Shown one piece after another: positions 12,021 through 24,282 of a stretch of 64,000 nucleotides of DNA. Under the pieces are notes generated by a model, which was given only the letters and a program-made list of their open reading frames with translations, did not search any database and was not told the DNA's origin. The position numbers and the translations under genes are program-made. This DNA is from Elysia chlorotica (taxonomy: Eukaryota; Mollusca; Gastropoda; Plakobranchidae): positions 225,360 through 289,359 of the forward strand of contig RQTK01000082.1 of NCBI GenBank assembly GCA_003991915.1. The letters are read 5' to 3'. Position 1 is the stretch's first letter, and each line of letters begins with the position of its first letter.

Positions 12021-12174
12021 GTAATGTGACCGGCTGAGACAAGAGTCATGATATTCTCATCCTGCATCGTGTGTGGCAGCACAACAAATTGTCAGACATC
12101 AGGTTGGGGGCCCATCCACAAAATAGCCTATGTAGCACTGTCGTTGAGGGATGCACCAACTCAACTGAACTCAA
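12021..12174 (+). mobile_element. tRNA-SINE, 5'-truncated
   Basis: Only the body and tail remain: GTGACCGGCTGAGACAAGAG, GTGTGTGGCAGCAC, AATTGTCAGAC, CCATCCACAAAATAGCC, and the 3' tail CAACTCAACTGAACTCAA. The tRNA-like head is missing. Confidence 0.75.
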
Positions 12175-13158
12175 CACCTATGAGTAACGTTAGTGATTAG
12201 ATTTTGTTTCGCAGCGTGCAGATTAGGTTTATTTAGGTCATGGATTTAACATGGCGTACCTTAGTCTGCCTCTGTACTTGCTGTTTTGTGCCGAAATGTG
12301 TGGAGGTAGACGCGAGAGCTCTACTAAGACCTTCCTGTATTACGCTTCTAATCTAAAGACATTTCTAGAGAATCTGTGCGAATGCATGTGTCTTTAGCTT
12401 TCTGTCTTGCATTATGTTTAACCTCTACATAAGGTAGCTATTTAAACTCAGAAAGTAGAAAAACAATATGTACATGATCGGGGGCAAATATCAGAGAAAG
12501 ACGCTAAATTTTTTAATTGTTTCATATTTGTTTTCTAAAGAAATTGAGTATAATAAAAATAATTGGTAACTCAAACTCTTTCTTGAAAATAGTCCTTGCT
12601 TTCGTTACATCCATAAAAAAAAACTGTCAAACAATAATGTTCATTAAAAAATTATAATAAAAACTCCATTGTTTGTTGCAAGCCAAATGTTTAAAAAATA
12701 TTGATACCCAGGAGAAAACTTTTGTAAAAATAAATTCAACAAAAATTATTATTATTATATTTAATATATCTTTTTGGTCCAGTTTTTAAATATATCCTTT
12801 GTACATGTACCATTCTTAAAGCTAAACTTATGTGAGAAGACTTTTTATCACCCACGCGACTTAGAAAGTAACCCATTAATTTTGTTACTTGATTTAATCG
12901 CGCAGAAGATTAATTTTGACACAGCTTTTTTTTTTTATTTAGTGATTTTTGAAACAGAAGAATTATCGCGCGTGTAGTTTTCACTATTGTTTACCCATTG
13001 AGTATTAGTTTTATAAAAACTATCTATTTGACTACCTTAATTTGTGGTAAACGTGTGTTGGTGTTGTTATTGTTGTTTTCAAACTTTAATTATTGGACCT
13101 ACTTCAGGCAAAGTTGAAATGCTTACATTTTAATCGATGAGACTCAATTTTTTTTGCT

Positions 13159-13159
<1 letters not shown>
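12175..13159. other. AT-rich non-coding sequence with candidate poly(A) signals
   Basis: AATAAA occurs at 12552 and 12656, and again at 13229 just past the poly-T tract. No coding signal is seen. Part may still be Hox 3' UTR. Confidence 0.4.

Positions 13160-13193
<34 letters not shown>
13160..13193. repeat. Poly-T tract (34 nt)
   Basis: An uninterrupted run of T. It is not attached to a recognisable retroelement body. Confidence 0.95.
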
Positions 13194-13197
<4 letters not shown>

Positions 13198-13355
13198 ATT
13201 TGCAACTTTTGTGAATGTACTTACCGTCAATAAACAAAGTAAAGACCTTAGTTTTATCATAACAAAGTGAAATTCATAATATCGTGAAACTTCTATCAAA
13301 TTACAGAGAGAGAATCACTTAAATTGAGATGAGGGTGCAGTGTGATATACAGAAG

Positions 13356-13478
13356 GGCAGAGAGAGAGAGAGTGAAAGAGTGAGAGAGAGACACAGATAC
13401 AGAGAAGGGGAGACAGACAAATAAAGAAAGATAGATATAAAATGAGAAAGAAAACAAAGAGAGAGTGAGTGAATGAGT

Positions 13479-13534
<56 letters not shown>

Positions 13535-13560
13535 AGATAGAGAGGGAGAAAGAGAAGAGG
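13356..13560 (+). repeat. (GA)n array, interrupted
   Basis: GA dinucleotides with AAAG, CAGA and GTGA interruptions, purest at 13481-13530. The minus-strand open frame here is Ser/Leu low complexity. Confidence 0.95.
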
Positions 13561-13955
13561 GAAGTGTGACTACACATAATCAGAAGTGATATTTAACAAA
13601 GTAATCATTAAATAGTAAATAGTACAAGACGTAGGGATGCATATTACATGTACAGTATAATTATCTAAGTCTTTGATGCAGGGTCTCACACAAGCGTCCT
13701 TCCATGTCTGACGTACCAAGTACTTACACTGGTCCTGTCGCCAGCTATCGTTGATCCATGACAAACACAACTGTTATCACATGTCGATGATGTCAAACTC
13801 CCCTTGTGCAATAACTCCAATTGTTGTTTTAATTGTTTCTATCATAATGTTTCATATGAATAATGCTATTATATAATTCTATAAATTCTGCCACCATTAG
13901 GCTTGCTGTGTCATGATGATGTTGTTTTTATATCATTGTTATTACCATCGACATT

Positions 13956-14095
<140 letters not shown>

Positions 14096-14403
14096 TACCA
14101 CCTTTACAATCATAATCATCGTCATCATCATATTATTTGACATCATAATCATTACCATCTAAATCATAATATAATTACTTTGCTATGACGATACCAACGA
14201 TAAATGTGTAAATGGAGAAATTAGCGTTTTGTATGAGTATTTATTGTTTGTATTTTTTAAATTTATTTTGTTTTTAAATATATGTACCACTTTTTAGATT
14301 GCTAGTGTTATTTTGTTTTCCATTTCTTTTCGTTATAGCATTCATGTTATTATTTTCAAAAACTATTTTCATGATAATTACTAGATTAATGTTGTTATTA
14401 TAA

Positions 14404-14456
<53 letters not shown>
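14404..14456. repeat. (ATT)n array, about 17 units
   Basis: A TTA/ATT trinucleotide array that repeats the homeodomain core ATTA in every unit. Confidence 0.95.
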
Positions 14457-16375
14457 TTTTATCATTATTATTCTTAATATTTTTTGTTGCTTAAAACGTT
14501 TTTGTTGCTTTTATAGTTATTATTGTTAGAGTTTTTGTTGTTGCATGTCTTTGTTGATTACGAATATTAATATTATACATTTTTAAAAGTACAGTTCCGT
14601 GCAGTTTTCTGATGAAGTACATATAATAGCGGGATTAAAAAATATACTCAATATTGTTTGCATACATGTATGAAAACTTTGAACTGAATGCTTGCAATAA
14701 CAACTAACCGATGTTCGTGCATACAATAATTAAAACAATTATTACTTACTTAAAATGTGTCATCAACAAACTTATAAGCAATGTTCAATCATTTATTTTA
14801 ACTGTCTGTGTACATTTTACTCTGCCGTTTCTGTGCTGTGTAAATAGTTTATACATAGTTATAAACAAAAAGTATAGAAAGTGAAAGATTGTAAACATGC
14901 TTTCTTAAGCTAACCATGAATGCAAGTATAACAAAGACATTAAAAAAAACGAGAACTGGTATTGTTATCGTACTTACACGATGTTATAACAGTGTGATTG
15001 GTACGAATTTAATTTACTCTAAATATATAAATTTGGTTTTTGTTGTAGGAGGCTCTCTGTAAATGTCTTAATTAATTGTTTCTATTGTTTGCTGTGCAGC
15101 TAATTTAAGAATCTTGGTTTATAATCATTCTGTGTGGTGTTTAATAATACAGTCATGTACATGTATTTGATATACCCTGTATTATGGTGTGAGTCTGAAT
15201 CGGTATCTTAGGTTATTTTTTTTCTCTCAAAGATAATGCTCAATATCAATAATGAGAGAGCGGGGAAGGCAATTATGTTGGGAGGGGGAGGGGGGGAGAG
15301 GATGAGGGGGTAGTGAAAGGGGTGTATGTTTGGTTTTGAGTAAGTGGGTGTGTTTCGAAAATAAAAATACTACTATAATGGGAAAGCAGGCCTGCTTTTC
15401 GTGTACATGCACTATAATAAAAGTTTATGAAATCATGACATTTTTTATGTTTGGTTTTGATTTATGTATAGTCAATGATTTTATCAAGTTAACCTTCTTT
15501 TTTTTTTAACTCTCTTTACACAGACACACACAGAATATAGGGTATTGAGGGAGAAACAAATATTGAAATTAGAAGAAAAAAAATTATACTACATTTAACT
15601 CACAAAAATCCGTTTTTAATTTTAATTAAGCCGTAGAGTGACAGAATTACGTACATATATTTATTTTGTTCACACTTGGAAATGTTTGCATACATGAAAA
15701 TCGACAATTCTTAGAAAACACCAAGTTCATTAGTAACAAAAAGAGTAATTTACAGCATTAATCAAGCTCTCAGTGTTGAAAGCCAGTTGAATATAATAAA
15801 ATTCGTTCCAAAAAATACATCAGAATTTAAAAAACGCAAAGCAATAATTATCAACCTTCATGGATTATTAGGCAATTTATTATTTTATTGGCGTTCTTTA
15901 TTTATTGATATTTTTCTTCATATATTTAAAATGTTTAAGAAAGAAGATAAAACACTGGTGCATCGGTCAAACATCAGTTAATTCTCTGTTAGAACAGCTG
16001 CTAAGTATCGCACTGCATACATCAATATAGTACTTGTATTACACTGACATACATGTATTTCCTAATGAAAGAAAACATAAATAGCAATAATGATAGTAAT
16101 GTTGTAGTAAAAAATATATTACTAGGACATGTATTACAGTTTTACATACATTTGGGAATCAAGGCCCAAGAAACAGAATTATTAGGCCGATAAAGTATTG
16201 TAAATCAAATCATTGAAATTATTATTGCGCTCTAGTATTAAATAAAAAACATTTAGTTGAATAGTCAACGATGCAAATTAGAAACTATCAAGTTACAAAT
16301 CGATGTCGAATACGCCACATACGTAAAACGTCACTATTTATGGAATTAGAGTGCAAATAAATATAGAGATAAAGA
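14457..16375. other. AT-rich non-coding sequence
   Basis: Nothing recognisable apart from a G-rich run at about 15278-15320. The 64-codon frame at 15787-15981 is AT-rich, Lys/Ile/Phe-rich and unlike any protein I know. Confidence 0.4.
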
Positions 16376-16441
16376 TAGAGAGACAGAGTCAAGCAGACAG
16401 AGATAGAAAGAACAGCTGACAGAGTATCAGAGAGACAGAGA

Positions 16442-16489
<48 letters not shown>

Positions 16490-16511
16490 GACAAAGAGAG
16501 AGAGAGAGAGT
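16376..16511 (+). repeat. (GA)n array
   Basis: Interrupted GA array, purest at 16445-16480, ending in a T10 tract. Confidence 0.95.
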
Positions 16512-16792
16512 TTTTTTTTTACGAGGATGAGGGAATAAATTAAACAAACAACACCTTTGTCTGCAAGTTTATTGAGCATTTTTTTATTTGTTAAACACTG
16601 GACCAGCCCTCGGGATCACCGCGTGCAGTTTATCGCTTCAATCAAGTCAATTTACATTGCAGATCACGCATTGTAAAACACCTGAACACGCTTTAGGTAC
16701 AGGGATGCACAGTGGTGCATCTAAGCGGAAGTCGCTGCCAAGTCCTTTTATAAAACCTAAAGGTGAAAAAGATGGGAATTCTAATGATAATG

Positions 16793-16852
16793 GTGGTGGT
16801 GGTGTGGTGGTGGTGGTGGTGAAGATAATGATGATGCTGCTGCTGCTGCTGT

Positions 16853-16901
<49 letters not shown>

Positions 16902-16985
16902 AAAAAAGGATAATGATAATAATGATGTAAATGTTTATGGTGATGACAAGGATGATGATGATGTTGATGATGAGGATGAGGATGG
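16793..16985 (+). repeat. Compound (GGT)n-(GCT)n-(GAT)n array
   Basis: GGT repeats at 16793-16820, GCT at 16835-16850, then GAT at about 16853-16900, decaying to 16985. The 138-codon open frame across it (Val, Leu, Met, Asp runs) is a product of the array. Confidence 0.9.
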
Positions 16986-17420
16986 CGCTTATTTAGTACA
17001 TTAACTATTCTTATGGTAACATAGATTTAATCGATGAAGAAAGACATTCACGTCCATCTCAACTCAGAACTTTGATGTACGTAGAACCTTTATATAAGTC
17101 ATGTAGCATGTTGTGTAAATTGAACATGACATTGTATACCAATATAAAGTACAACTACATAAAAGTAACCTCAGAGATATCAAAAAATGTGCGAAAAATG
17201 TACAGAGCCCCTCCGTTACAAATTATACGCTTATTAATAAAAAATAAAAAAAAAAAAAGATTGCGAATTGATGTGAAGAAACGATACCTTTACATGCCAA
17301 CATTATAATGATGTGATAACCTTGGAATAAAAATTGATAATAAAAATTGACTGATATGCAGCACATTTTCACACTTTGGGATATAAATAGTACATCACAG
17401 TATATGATTGGTTACGACCA
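16986..17420. other. AT-rich non-coding sequence
   Basis: No feature was recognised. Confidence 0.4.
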
Positions 17421-17690
17421 AAGCTTCCAAAAATAGAAGGTAAAGTCACCGCAGTAGACAAAAAGTTGAATGAAGAGTCCAAGTGAATCATACCATTAAA
17501 ATAATATTAAAAGTTAGATCATTTCACAATGATATAGTGTAGGCTGAGTGGGCTGAACAAAATCTTATATCGAAGTTTCAATTTGATCTAACTATTGTAC
17601 TGATTAATTAGAGGTAGATCACTGTTACCCTTATTACGCTAAAATGTATTCACTCGATCATTTCGGTGACTTGACCTGTTCTTATGGAGG
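17421..17690 (+). repeat. Dispersed repeat D, copy 1
   Basis: About 270 bp related to 39964-40234. Shared blocks include GAGTCCAAGTGAATYATACC, AGTTAGATCATTTC, AGGCTGAKTRGGCTGAACAA and CGATCATTTCGGTGACTTG. It has no coding potential and the class is unknown. Confidence 0.7.
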
Positions 17691-18120
17691 CCTTGATCAT
17701 GGCTATTGTTGGTTTGTTTGTCGTTGTTTGGTTTGTAATGGTTTCGTTTAGGCCAACTAAATTCACAAATTTATGTGTGCTGCATCGTCCTCATCCCCCC
17801 CCCCCCTCCCGTCAAAAAATAACAACAGTTAAAGACAAAACAGAGCCACTGTATTAATGCCCGTAGACTTTTGAATTGAAGGTATAAGGGGAAAAAATAA
17901 AAAATATCAGACATACGAATCGCTGAAAGAAGTTAGAAAGTTAGAAGGGAACTTGAAAATACTAAAATTATATGTGCGTAAAGATTTACGACCATGACCT
18001 TCCGTGACCTCTAGACCACCAGAGTGTGACCTCGAGGGTCAGAGGCCAGTCTGCTCCGGTGGGGCCTGGTTTATGTTTCACTAGCATCTTAATTATGTCC
18101 CTAATGATAGGTATGGATCA

Positions 18121-18148
18121 GACAGAGAGGCAGAGGCAGGGAGGTGGA

Positions 18149-18222
<74 letters not shown>

Positions 18223-18226
18223 CACA
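18121..18226 (+). repeat. (GA)n array
   Basis: Perfect GA from about 18150 to 18214, flanked by GGCAGG-type sequence. Confidence 0.95.
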
Positions 18227-18548
18227 CGCACGGGTATTTTTTAAACTCCGATAAATCTCAAACATTATATATTATAGCAATAGTAGATCTAATAGTGTGC
18301 AAACTGGGTGAGCCTAGATTAGATAATAGCTTGTTTTAGTGGGAAACATACTATCAGAACAGTATCGAACGGGATTTTTTTTTATTAGACATCAAGAAAA
18401 CTGATACATCTACCGACAAAGGCGACCAATCGCGCTTTTAATGAAGTTTTGACAACAGCAATTAATTGATCTGGATACTCAAGAGGTTACCTACTATGTA
18501 TTGTATCACGCTTCGCTGCTCTTTTAATGTATCCCTACCTCTTTCTCC

Positions 18549-18554
18549 TCGCCG

Positions 18555-18588
<34 letters not shown>

Positions 18589-18640
18589 TCTCACTCTCTC
18601 TCTCTCCCTCCCTCTCTCTCTGTCTCTATCTCTCTCGCTT
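18549..18640 (+). repeat. (CT)n array
   Basis: CT array interrupted by GTCT, CACT and CCTC. It is the reverse-complement type of the GA array 330 bp upstream. Confidence 0.95.
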
Positions 18641-18819
18641 TGTCCATCTTTCTATGTGTATATACATCATTTTCTTTATACCCTTTCTCTTTTCGTATGC
18701 CAGCATCTGCCAGTACACTCATTACACATTCTTTTCCTCTTCCTTCTATTCCTCCTTTCCCTCCTCGTTCACCCACACTATATCCCCACCCCTCCTCCCC
18801 ATGTCCTAAATTAAAACCG

Positions 18820-19090
18820 ATCCCTGAACGTGACTGTGCCTGTGACTGTGACCAGACCAGGCCATGCCTAGCCCAGGTGTCCCCAGGTGTTGCCCCTATC
18901 GGTTACAGACCAGGCTACCCCGTCCTGGCCCACACACCTACCTGGGACTGGTCTCCACGGGAAGACCTTGGGGGGCGTGGCAGCCCGGATCTGGTTCCAG
19001 CAGAGCCTGTCTCCCCCTGGTCCCCCAGTTCCAATCCCCCTGTCGGTCCCCGTACTGTGATAGAAGTACCAGAGACCTTGTGATAACAAG
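18820..19090. other. GC-rich segment without stops in one frame, function unknown
   Basis: It is markedly richer in C and G than its surroundings. It contains TGACTGTGCCTGTGACTGTG and CCCAGGTGTCCCCAGGTGTT short repeats. The + frame at 18466-19083 stays open and would be Pro-rich, but it begins in CT low complexity and has no recognisable domain. It could be an unrecognised exon or a regulatory element. It ends where Satellite A begins. Confidence 0.3.
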
Positions 19091-19120
19091 CACATAACAA
19101 AAAACAACAACGGAGACGTC

Positions 19121-19706
19121 CAAGCACTGTGAATTATGTAGGTGGTTGGAGATGCTCCTAAATTTTGCTGTGTATCCCCTCCATATAGCCACCTTTACTT
19201 TAGTAATGGAACATAAACTATAGCACAAAAAAAACACAAATGTGTCCTGGCACTGTAAATTAGGTAGGTTGGAGATGCTCCTAAGGTTTGCTGTATAGTG
19301 TGTATCCCCTATATAGCCACCTATACTTTAGTAAAGGAACATACACTATAGCACAAAAAAAACACAAATGTGTCCTGGCACTGTGAATTAGGTAGGTTGG
19401 AGATGCTCCTAAGGTTTGCTGTATAGTGTGTATCCCCTCCATATAGCCACATAGATTTTAGTAATGGAACATAAACTATAGCAAACGAACGAATGTTTCC
19501 AAGCACTGTGAATTAGGTAGATTGGAGATGCTCCTAAAGTTTGCTGTGTATCCTCTCCATAGAGCCACCTTTACTTTAGTAATGGAACATAAACTATGGC
19601 ACAAAAAACGAATGTTTCCAAGCACTGTGAATTATGTAGATTGGAGATGCTCCTAACGTTTTCTGTATATCCTCTCCATAGAGTTACATACACTTTATTA
19701 CTGGAA
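19121..19706. repeat. Satellite A: five tandem units of about 120-129 bp
   Basis: Units begin with the motif CACTGTGAATTA at about 19121, 19247, 19376, 19500 and 19620. Each continues GGTTGGAGATGCTCCTAA, TGTATCCYCTCCATA, and ACTTTAGTAATGGAACATAA. The last unit runs straight into a MITE-A end. Confidence 0.93.
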
Positions 19707-19891
19707 GCTTTGCGAGAACGGATTATAAATTATAACAAAAACCAAGGCGGCAGGTAAGGGAATATGTACTGCTGTACAAGTATCCAATCATAGCTCAACT
19801 CCAGATTTAAAGACCCAATAAGCCACCATGAAACGCCATGCCTGAAGGACGTAATTATGTCATACCTTATTTTTGTGCGGGTCGCAAATCG
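19705..19891 (-). mobile_element. MITE-A copy abutting Satellite A
   Basis: Starts GCTTTGCGAGAACGGAT and ends GTGCGGGTCGCAAATC. The core has GTATCCAATCATAGCTC and GTAATTATGTCATACC. Its left end coincides with the end of the last satellite unit. Confidence 0.7.
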
Positions 19892-20269
19892 TGTGTTGTT
19901 GTCAGTATGAATTACTCGCAGATAATTAGGGATGTTTCGTCTGTACAGTCATCTGTAGGAATCCAAGCCCTTTGCGACCACACAAGATCTACCATTGTTG
20001 TGGCTTTGTTAGAGTCGCTTTAGAGAGGTGTCGTTTTAAGAAGGAGACAAGTTTACTCTGACCGCAAAGTATTGTGTATATATGGACTGCATGCAGTCTT
20101 AGATTAACCTTACAGTCGAGAAATGAGAAGACTTGGTGGTTGTGTGGTCCCAGAGTGATTGATTAGTTTAGATCCACCCTGTACAATACTGACGCATCAG
20201 TTCTCTAGGGTGTGACTTTCGTCATAGTACAATATGAAATAAACAGAGATATGTGGTTGGGGTGGGGAG

Positions 20270-20334
20270 AGGGAGATACAGAGGCAAATACAGAGATAGA
20301 GATAGAGAGAGATCTCACAGAGACAGAGAGAGAT

Positions 20335-20374
<40 letters not shown>
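20270..20374 (+). repeat. (GA)n array
   Basis: GA array, perfect at about 20333-20370. Confidence 0.95.
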
Positions 20375-20385
20375 TGAGTATAATT

Positions 20386-20480
20386 ATACAAACACAAATA
20401 TGAAAAAATATACAAACACAAATATAAAAAATATACAAACACAAATATAAAAAATATACAAAGACAAATTTTAAAAAATA
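20386..20480 (+). repeat. 23-bp minisatellite, four units
   Basis: TACAAACACAAATATAAAAA-type units recur at about 20386, 20410, 20433 and 20456. Confidence 0.85.
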
Positions 20481-20961
20481 CAACAGATAGTCCACAGATT
20501 GTTGTGATTATATTTTTCCAATGACCCCTGGACATTATTCTGATTTACAAAAATATCAAAGCGTTTCCATCATCATTGCCATCCAAGATTTGCTCTATTG
20601 TTATTATAAACGGCCCCAAATTCAGAGACAGTGCTGGGTCTTTGCAAAATCAAACTACGACCTGGGCCTATTTCATCGCCGCCCAAGCCTGTAACAGTAT
20701 TTCGTTTACGGTACGAGTTTGAAACCTCCATATTAGGTGTCTTTTGGTTCAAAGGACTGAGTCTCCTAAAGAAAACATAGCCAAAAAAACATAGTTCTTT
20801 AATTCTTGTTATTCATTAAAAAATGTCCCTCTTTGTAAAAGCTAAAAGTCCTCACTATTTTCATCACACCCTAATCCCCTCTAGCTGCTGTTGCCAAAAT
20901 AATCGTCGGTTCCGTTACAAGTGTAACACCCACCCATGGTAATGTCTCTGTAAATATTTGT

Positions 20962-21140
20962 GAGGTTTTGCCAATCACACGACAATTATACTCATGACAT
21001 AATCATGACGAGTATTCAGTGGGTTTTCTGAACAACCATTGGCTGCATACGTCTACGGTACAGCTCTGATTGGACGCCAGTGCATGTTTTATACCCACCG
21101 TCTTCGTCTTCATTACATGGGCTGTTATCGCAAGGCTCCT
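20962..21140 (+). mobile_element. MITE-A copy
   Basis: From GAGGTTTTGCC to GTTATCGCAAGGCTCC, with ACGACAATTATACTCATGAC, CCATTGGCTGC and GATTGGACGCCAGTG. Confidence 0.75.
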
Positions 21141-21936
21141 GGTCATACCCCAGTAGGTCAACGTTACCTGTACTGCAGGAGCAGCAGATGGCCCAGGTCG
21201 GAAGCTGGGATATCCTGGTGGACACAAAATACATCGCAAGTCAATTGGAGCTTTAACAACTGGGCGCTCAGATAATTATAGATTTATGTGTGGGCTTTCT
21301 AGACAATTTGATCAGATAGATCGAATAGATCTACATTTTTGCATACGAGATGCTTTTTGCTTTAAATTTAAGAGACAATAAAATAGATAATAACCCTATA
21401 GAAAAAAACGAGATTACACAAACAAAAAGCCCAGTGAGATGCACATTGCTACAGCAATTTTTTTTTCATCTAAAGTATAAAAAATCTTATATCAACGTGT
21501 GTGAGACTGCCAAAATTAAGAAACAGGGTTAACGAAATAAAAACAAATTTGTATTTAGGACCAAGATGACCGACTTCATTAAAATAGATTCAATTTTTTA
21601 GGCTAGTGTGCGGACAAAGAAACTTTCTAAATATCATACTGTCATAACTATAAACTGGTTTTAAAAGAGTTAGATTAAAGTGTTTAATTGAGTCAATTCG
21701 GTGATTGTGCCTTATATTTTTTCCTTGTATATCATGTTTATCCGAATCTTAAACTGAATCTTTACCTAAAAAATCTAGTTGAATCCGTAAACTGAACCTA
21801 CACCCAATTAATCTGCTGTAATTATCTGAGGATTTGTGCTAAGATTAGCAAAATCGGTGTGGATTACAGCACAGTTTACACGGGGCGCAACTCTTGCACA
21901 GCCTTAGCGGTGCGTCGACAGGATTAAATCAGAAAG
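21141..21936. other. Non-coding sequence
   Basis: No coding or repeat signal was recognised. The short open frames reading into 21003-21275 overlap the MITE. Confidence 0.4.
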
Positions 21937-22225
21937 TATAGATTTTGTGTGGTCGTTTCACAAAAATGAGCTCACATATCTATAAGAGACTAGATCTATC
22001 GATTTAATGGGACGTTTAACAAAAGAGTTTACAGATCTATCAGAGACTATAGATTTAGTGTGGTCGTTTCACAAAAAGAACTCACAGATCTATAAGAGAC
22101 TAGATCTATCGATTTAATGGGAATTTTCATACAAAGAGTTAACAGTTCTACCAAAGACTATATATTTTTTGGAACCTTTCACACAGTTCTATCAGAGACT
22201 ATAGATTTAGCGTGGTTGTTTTAAG
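21937..22225. repeat. Satellite B: tandem units built on AGATCTATCAGAGACTATAG
   Basis: A higher-order unit of about 115-120 bp occurs about two and a half times. Shared blocks are TGTGGTCGTTTCACAAAAA, AGATCTATAAGAGACTAG, and ATCTATCGATTTAATGGG. Confidence 0.85.
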
Positions 22226-22509
22226 AGCTCACAAGGCTCGCATAATCATGCTATAGGAAGCGAGCGTGATGCACTCTATTTTGCTTGTTGAAAATATATA
22301 AGGGCGGTAGGACATTATTCAAACAGGGATTTCACTAACATTGCATTTTGAAGGGGGAAAGTGGGTACGAGGAATATGAGTAGAAGGTAATGATATCGAG
22401 AAAAGGTCCAGTAACTTATCATTCATTACCTCACTTGTTGAGACGGTGTCAGCATAACTTGACCGGCTTACACAGCAGTTTTTGAATCCCTGTTATGTCG
22501 GATAAATTG

Positions 22510-22870
22510 GAGCGAGTGGTATAGCGTTTATTTCTGAATGAAAAAATTCCTGGTTCGATACCCAAGAGTGTTAAAAATTTCTGTCCAATTTCGTTCTCTT
22601 ATGATTTGGTCGGTGTCAGTATAATGTAATCTGCTGATGCGCCAGTCATGGTACCCACGCACTATCTCTGTGTGTCGGCCTTTAAAATAATCATCAGAGC
22701 CTTGTTATCCGTCCACAATATAGTCATTATAAGCCTGACGTTGAACAATACGCAACAAAAAAGTTTACCATCCTGCCCTGTCTCTTAGTGTGTGACAGCA
22801 CGTAAAATTGTCAGACGTCAATCTTAGGACACGTCCGCTATATTGTTGCCTATGCCTTGTTGATGACATT
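22510..22870 (+). mobile_element. Two decayed tRNA-SINE copies in tandem
   Basis: The first has a head (GAGCGAGTGGTATAGCG, CTGGTTCGATACCC), body (TCGGTGTCAGTATAATG) and 3' end (CGTCCACAATATAG ... CTGACGTTGAAC) reaching about 22750. A second, 5'-truncated copy follows from about 22773 (GTGTGTGACAGCACGTAAAA to 22870). Confidence 0.7.
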
Positions 22871-23007
22871 GCACGGTAAGAAACCAACCAGCCTTTCTTT
22901 GTCATGCCCCCTTAGGGCCGATCATCGCTCAAATTGTAGGAAAGGTCTTCTTTCATTCAAACTCTCTTTCTTTAGTGTTTTTTACACCTCAGCCAAAACA
23001 CCAGTAC

Positions 23008-23184
23008 AGACTTAAAGATGTACACAATAATAAACGGCGACATAATCACACCCTACCAGTATGGGATTTTCCGATCGCTCATTGGCTCAATAAGAGTATG
23101 ATAAAACTTTGATTGGACGTCGGTGTAGTTTCCTTTACTTATCGTCTTGGTTTTCGCAATAAGCCCCATTTTCGCAACGCCTCC
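23008..23184 (+). mobile_element. MITE-A copy
   Basis: The core is well kept: CGATCGCTCATTGGCTCAAT, TTGATTGGACGTCGGTG, CGTCTTGGTTTTCGCAATAA and end TTCGCAACGCCTCC. The minus-strand open frame at 23053-23397 overlaps this element and is not a gene. Confidence 0.75.
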
Positions 23185-23574
23185 ATTGTAGTTATTCGGC
23201 TGATGGTGGCCCAAAAGGCTTCGCTTTCCGAGGGTGACATTTTTATTGCTCACTGCTATTTTGCGCGTCTGCCAAAACAGTGAGGCCTTCGGATTCCGGG
23301 CTTTTGTTACAGACTGGCCCCTGCTTGCGGCGAAACCCAAGAAGTTCGAGACCAGTGTCAAACCGGCACGATAGAAACCTGGTGTCGAAGCCAACACCTT
23401 GCCAAATACTGCAGTTTGTTGAGTTTTAGGATTTTCCCGGTTGTGTCGGCTTTAAACTACGGGTTTTTCCATGATGTGGTATAGTTTTATAATACAAATC
23501 TTCACCTAGGTTGCAAATGTATAAACTCCCCTCTTGTTTCTAAAACACTAGAAATACAACTGAGGTGGCGAAGT

Positions 23575-23862
23575 AGGATCCTTCATAAAGGACATAATTA
23601 TTTTAATTAGATTTTCTAAAACGCATAAAAAAAAGAAATCTGTTTTGACTCGCTCTTTAATAAATCAGAAACTAATACAATGTACTATCATAGAGAGGTA
23701 TAAATGTTATCCTTTATTAAAAAAAATAAATAATAAAATCAACGTGTTAATACAGAATACTATAAAATGACAGATTTCTGAATATTTCATGTACGTGAGA
23801 AGATTAGACAAGAGTTACATACATTAAACGGTTTAGCAGGTTGTCGGCTCGATATATGGGTT
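23575..23862 (+). repeat. Duplicated block E, copy 1
   Basis: Begins AGGATCCTTCATA and shares with 24283-24575 AAACTAATACAATGTACTAT, CATAGAGAGGTAT, ATGACAGATTT and the start of a SINE head. The copies are offset by about 708 bp. Confidence 0.85.
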
Positions 23863-24105
23863 CGGGGATCGAATCCCTCGATCGGCAGAGTTATTTATAC
23901 AATGTCGTCCCCTATTACTGTTTGGGTAGGTATCAGTTTATATATGACCGGCTGAGACAGGAGTCATGGTTTGTCCACCCTGTCTCGTGTGTGGTAGCAC
24001 AACATAAATTGTCAGACGCCAGTTTTGGTACCCGTCCCCAACATGGCATATATATGCCATGTAAAGTGGTGACTTTGGCCGTCACACCAACTCAACTTAA
24101 CTCAA
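23836..24105 (+). mobile_element. tRNA-SINE, full length
   Basis: Head with a B-box-like GGGATCGAATCCC, body TGACCGGCTGAGACAGGAGT, CTCGTGTGTGGTAGCAC, AATTGTCAGACGCC, and the tail CAACTCAACTTAACTCAA. Confidence 0.85.
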
Positions 24106-24282
24106 GCTTGACATACAATGTAGGAATATATCAATATCAATGGATACATGTATAGATATACGACTGTGTTGGACAAACGAGAGGTAGGCACCTGGATCTC
24201 CGTTTCTTTTTCCAGTCTTACGTTTCCTAGGTTTCCAATGAGTAGCAGTAGTAGTTGAGTTGGTTTAACGGTAAACATAAAT

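Noticed and set aside
18466-19083. 205-codon open frame on the plus strand
   Set aside because: It starts in CT low complexity, is Pro/Ser-rich and has no domain; kept only as a GC-rich segment of unknown role.
23053-23397. 114-codon minus-strand frame
   Set aside because: Most of it overlaps a MITE-A copy; no protein similarity recognised.
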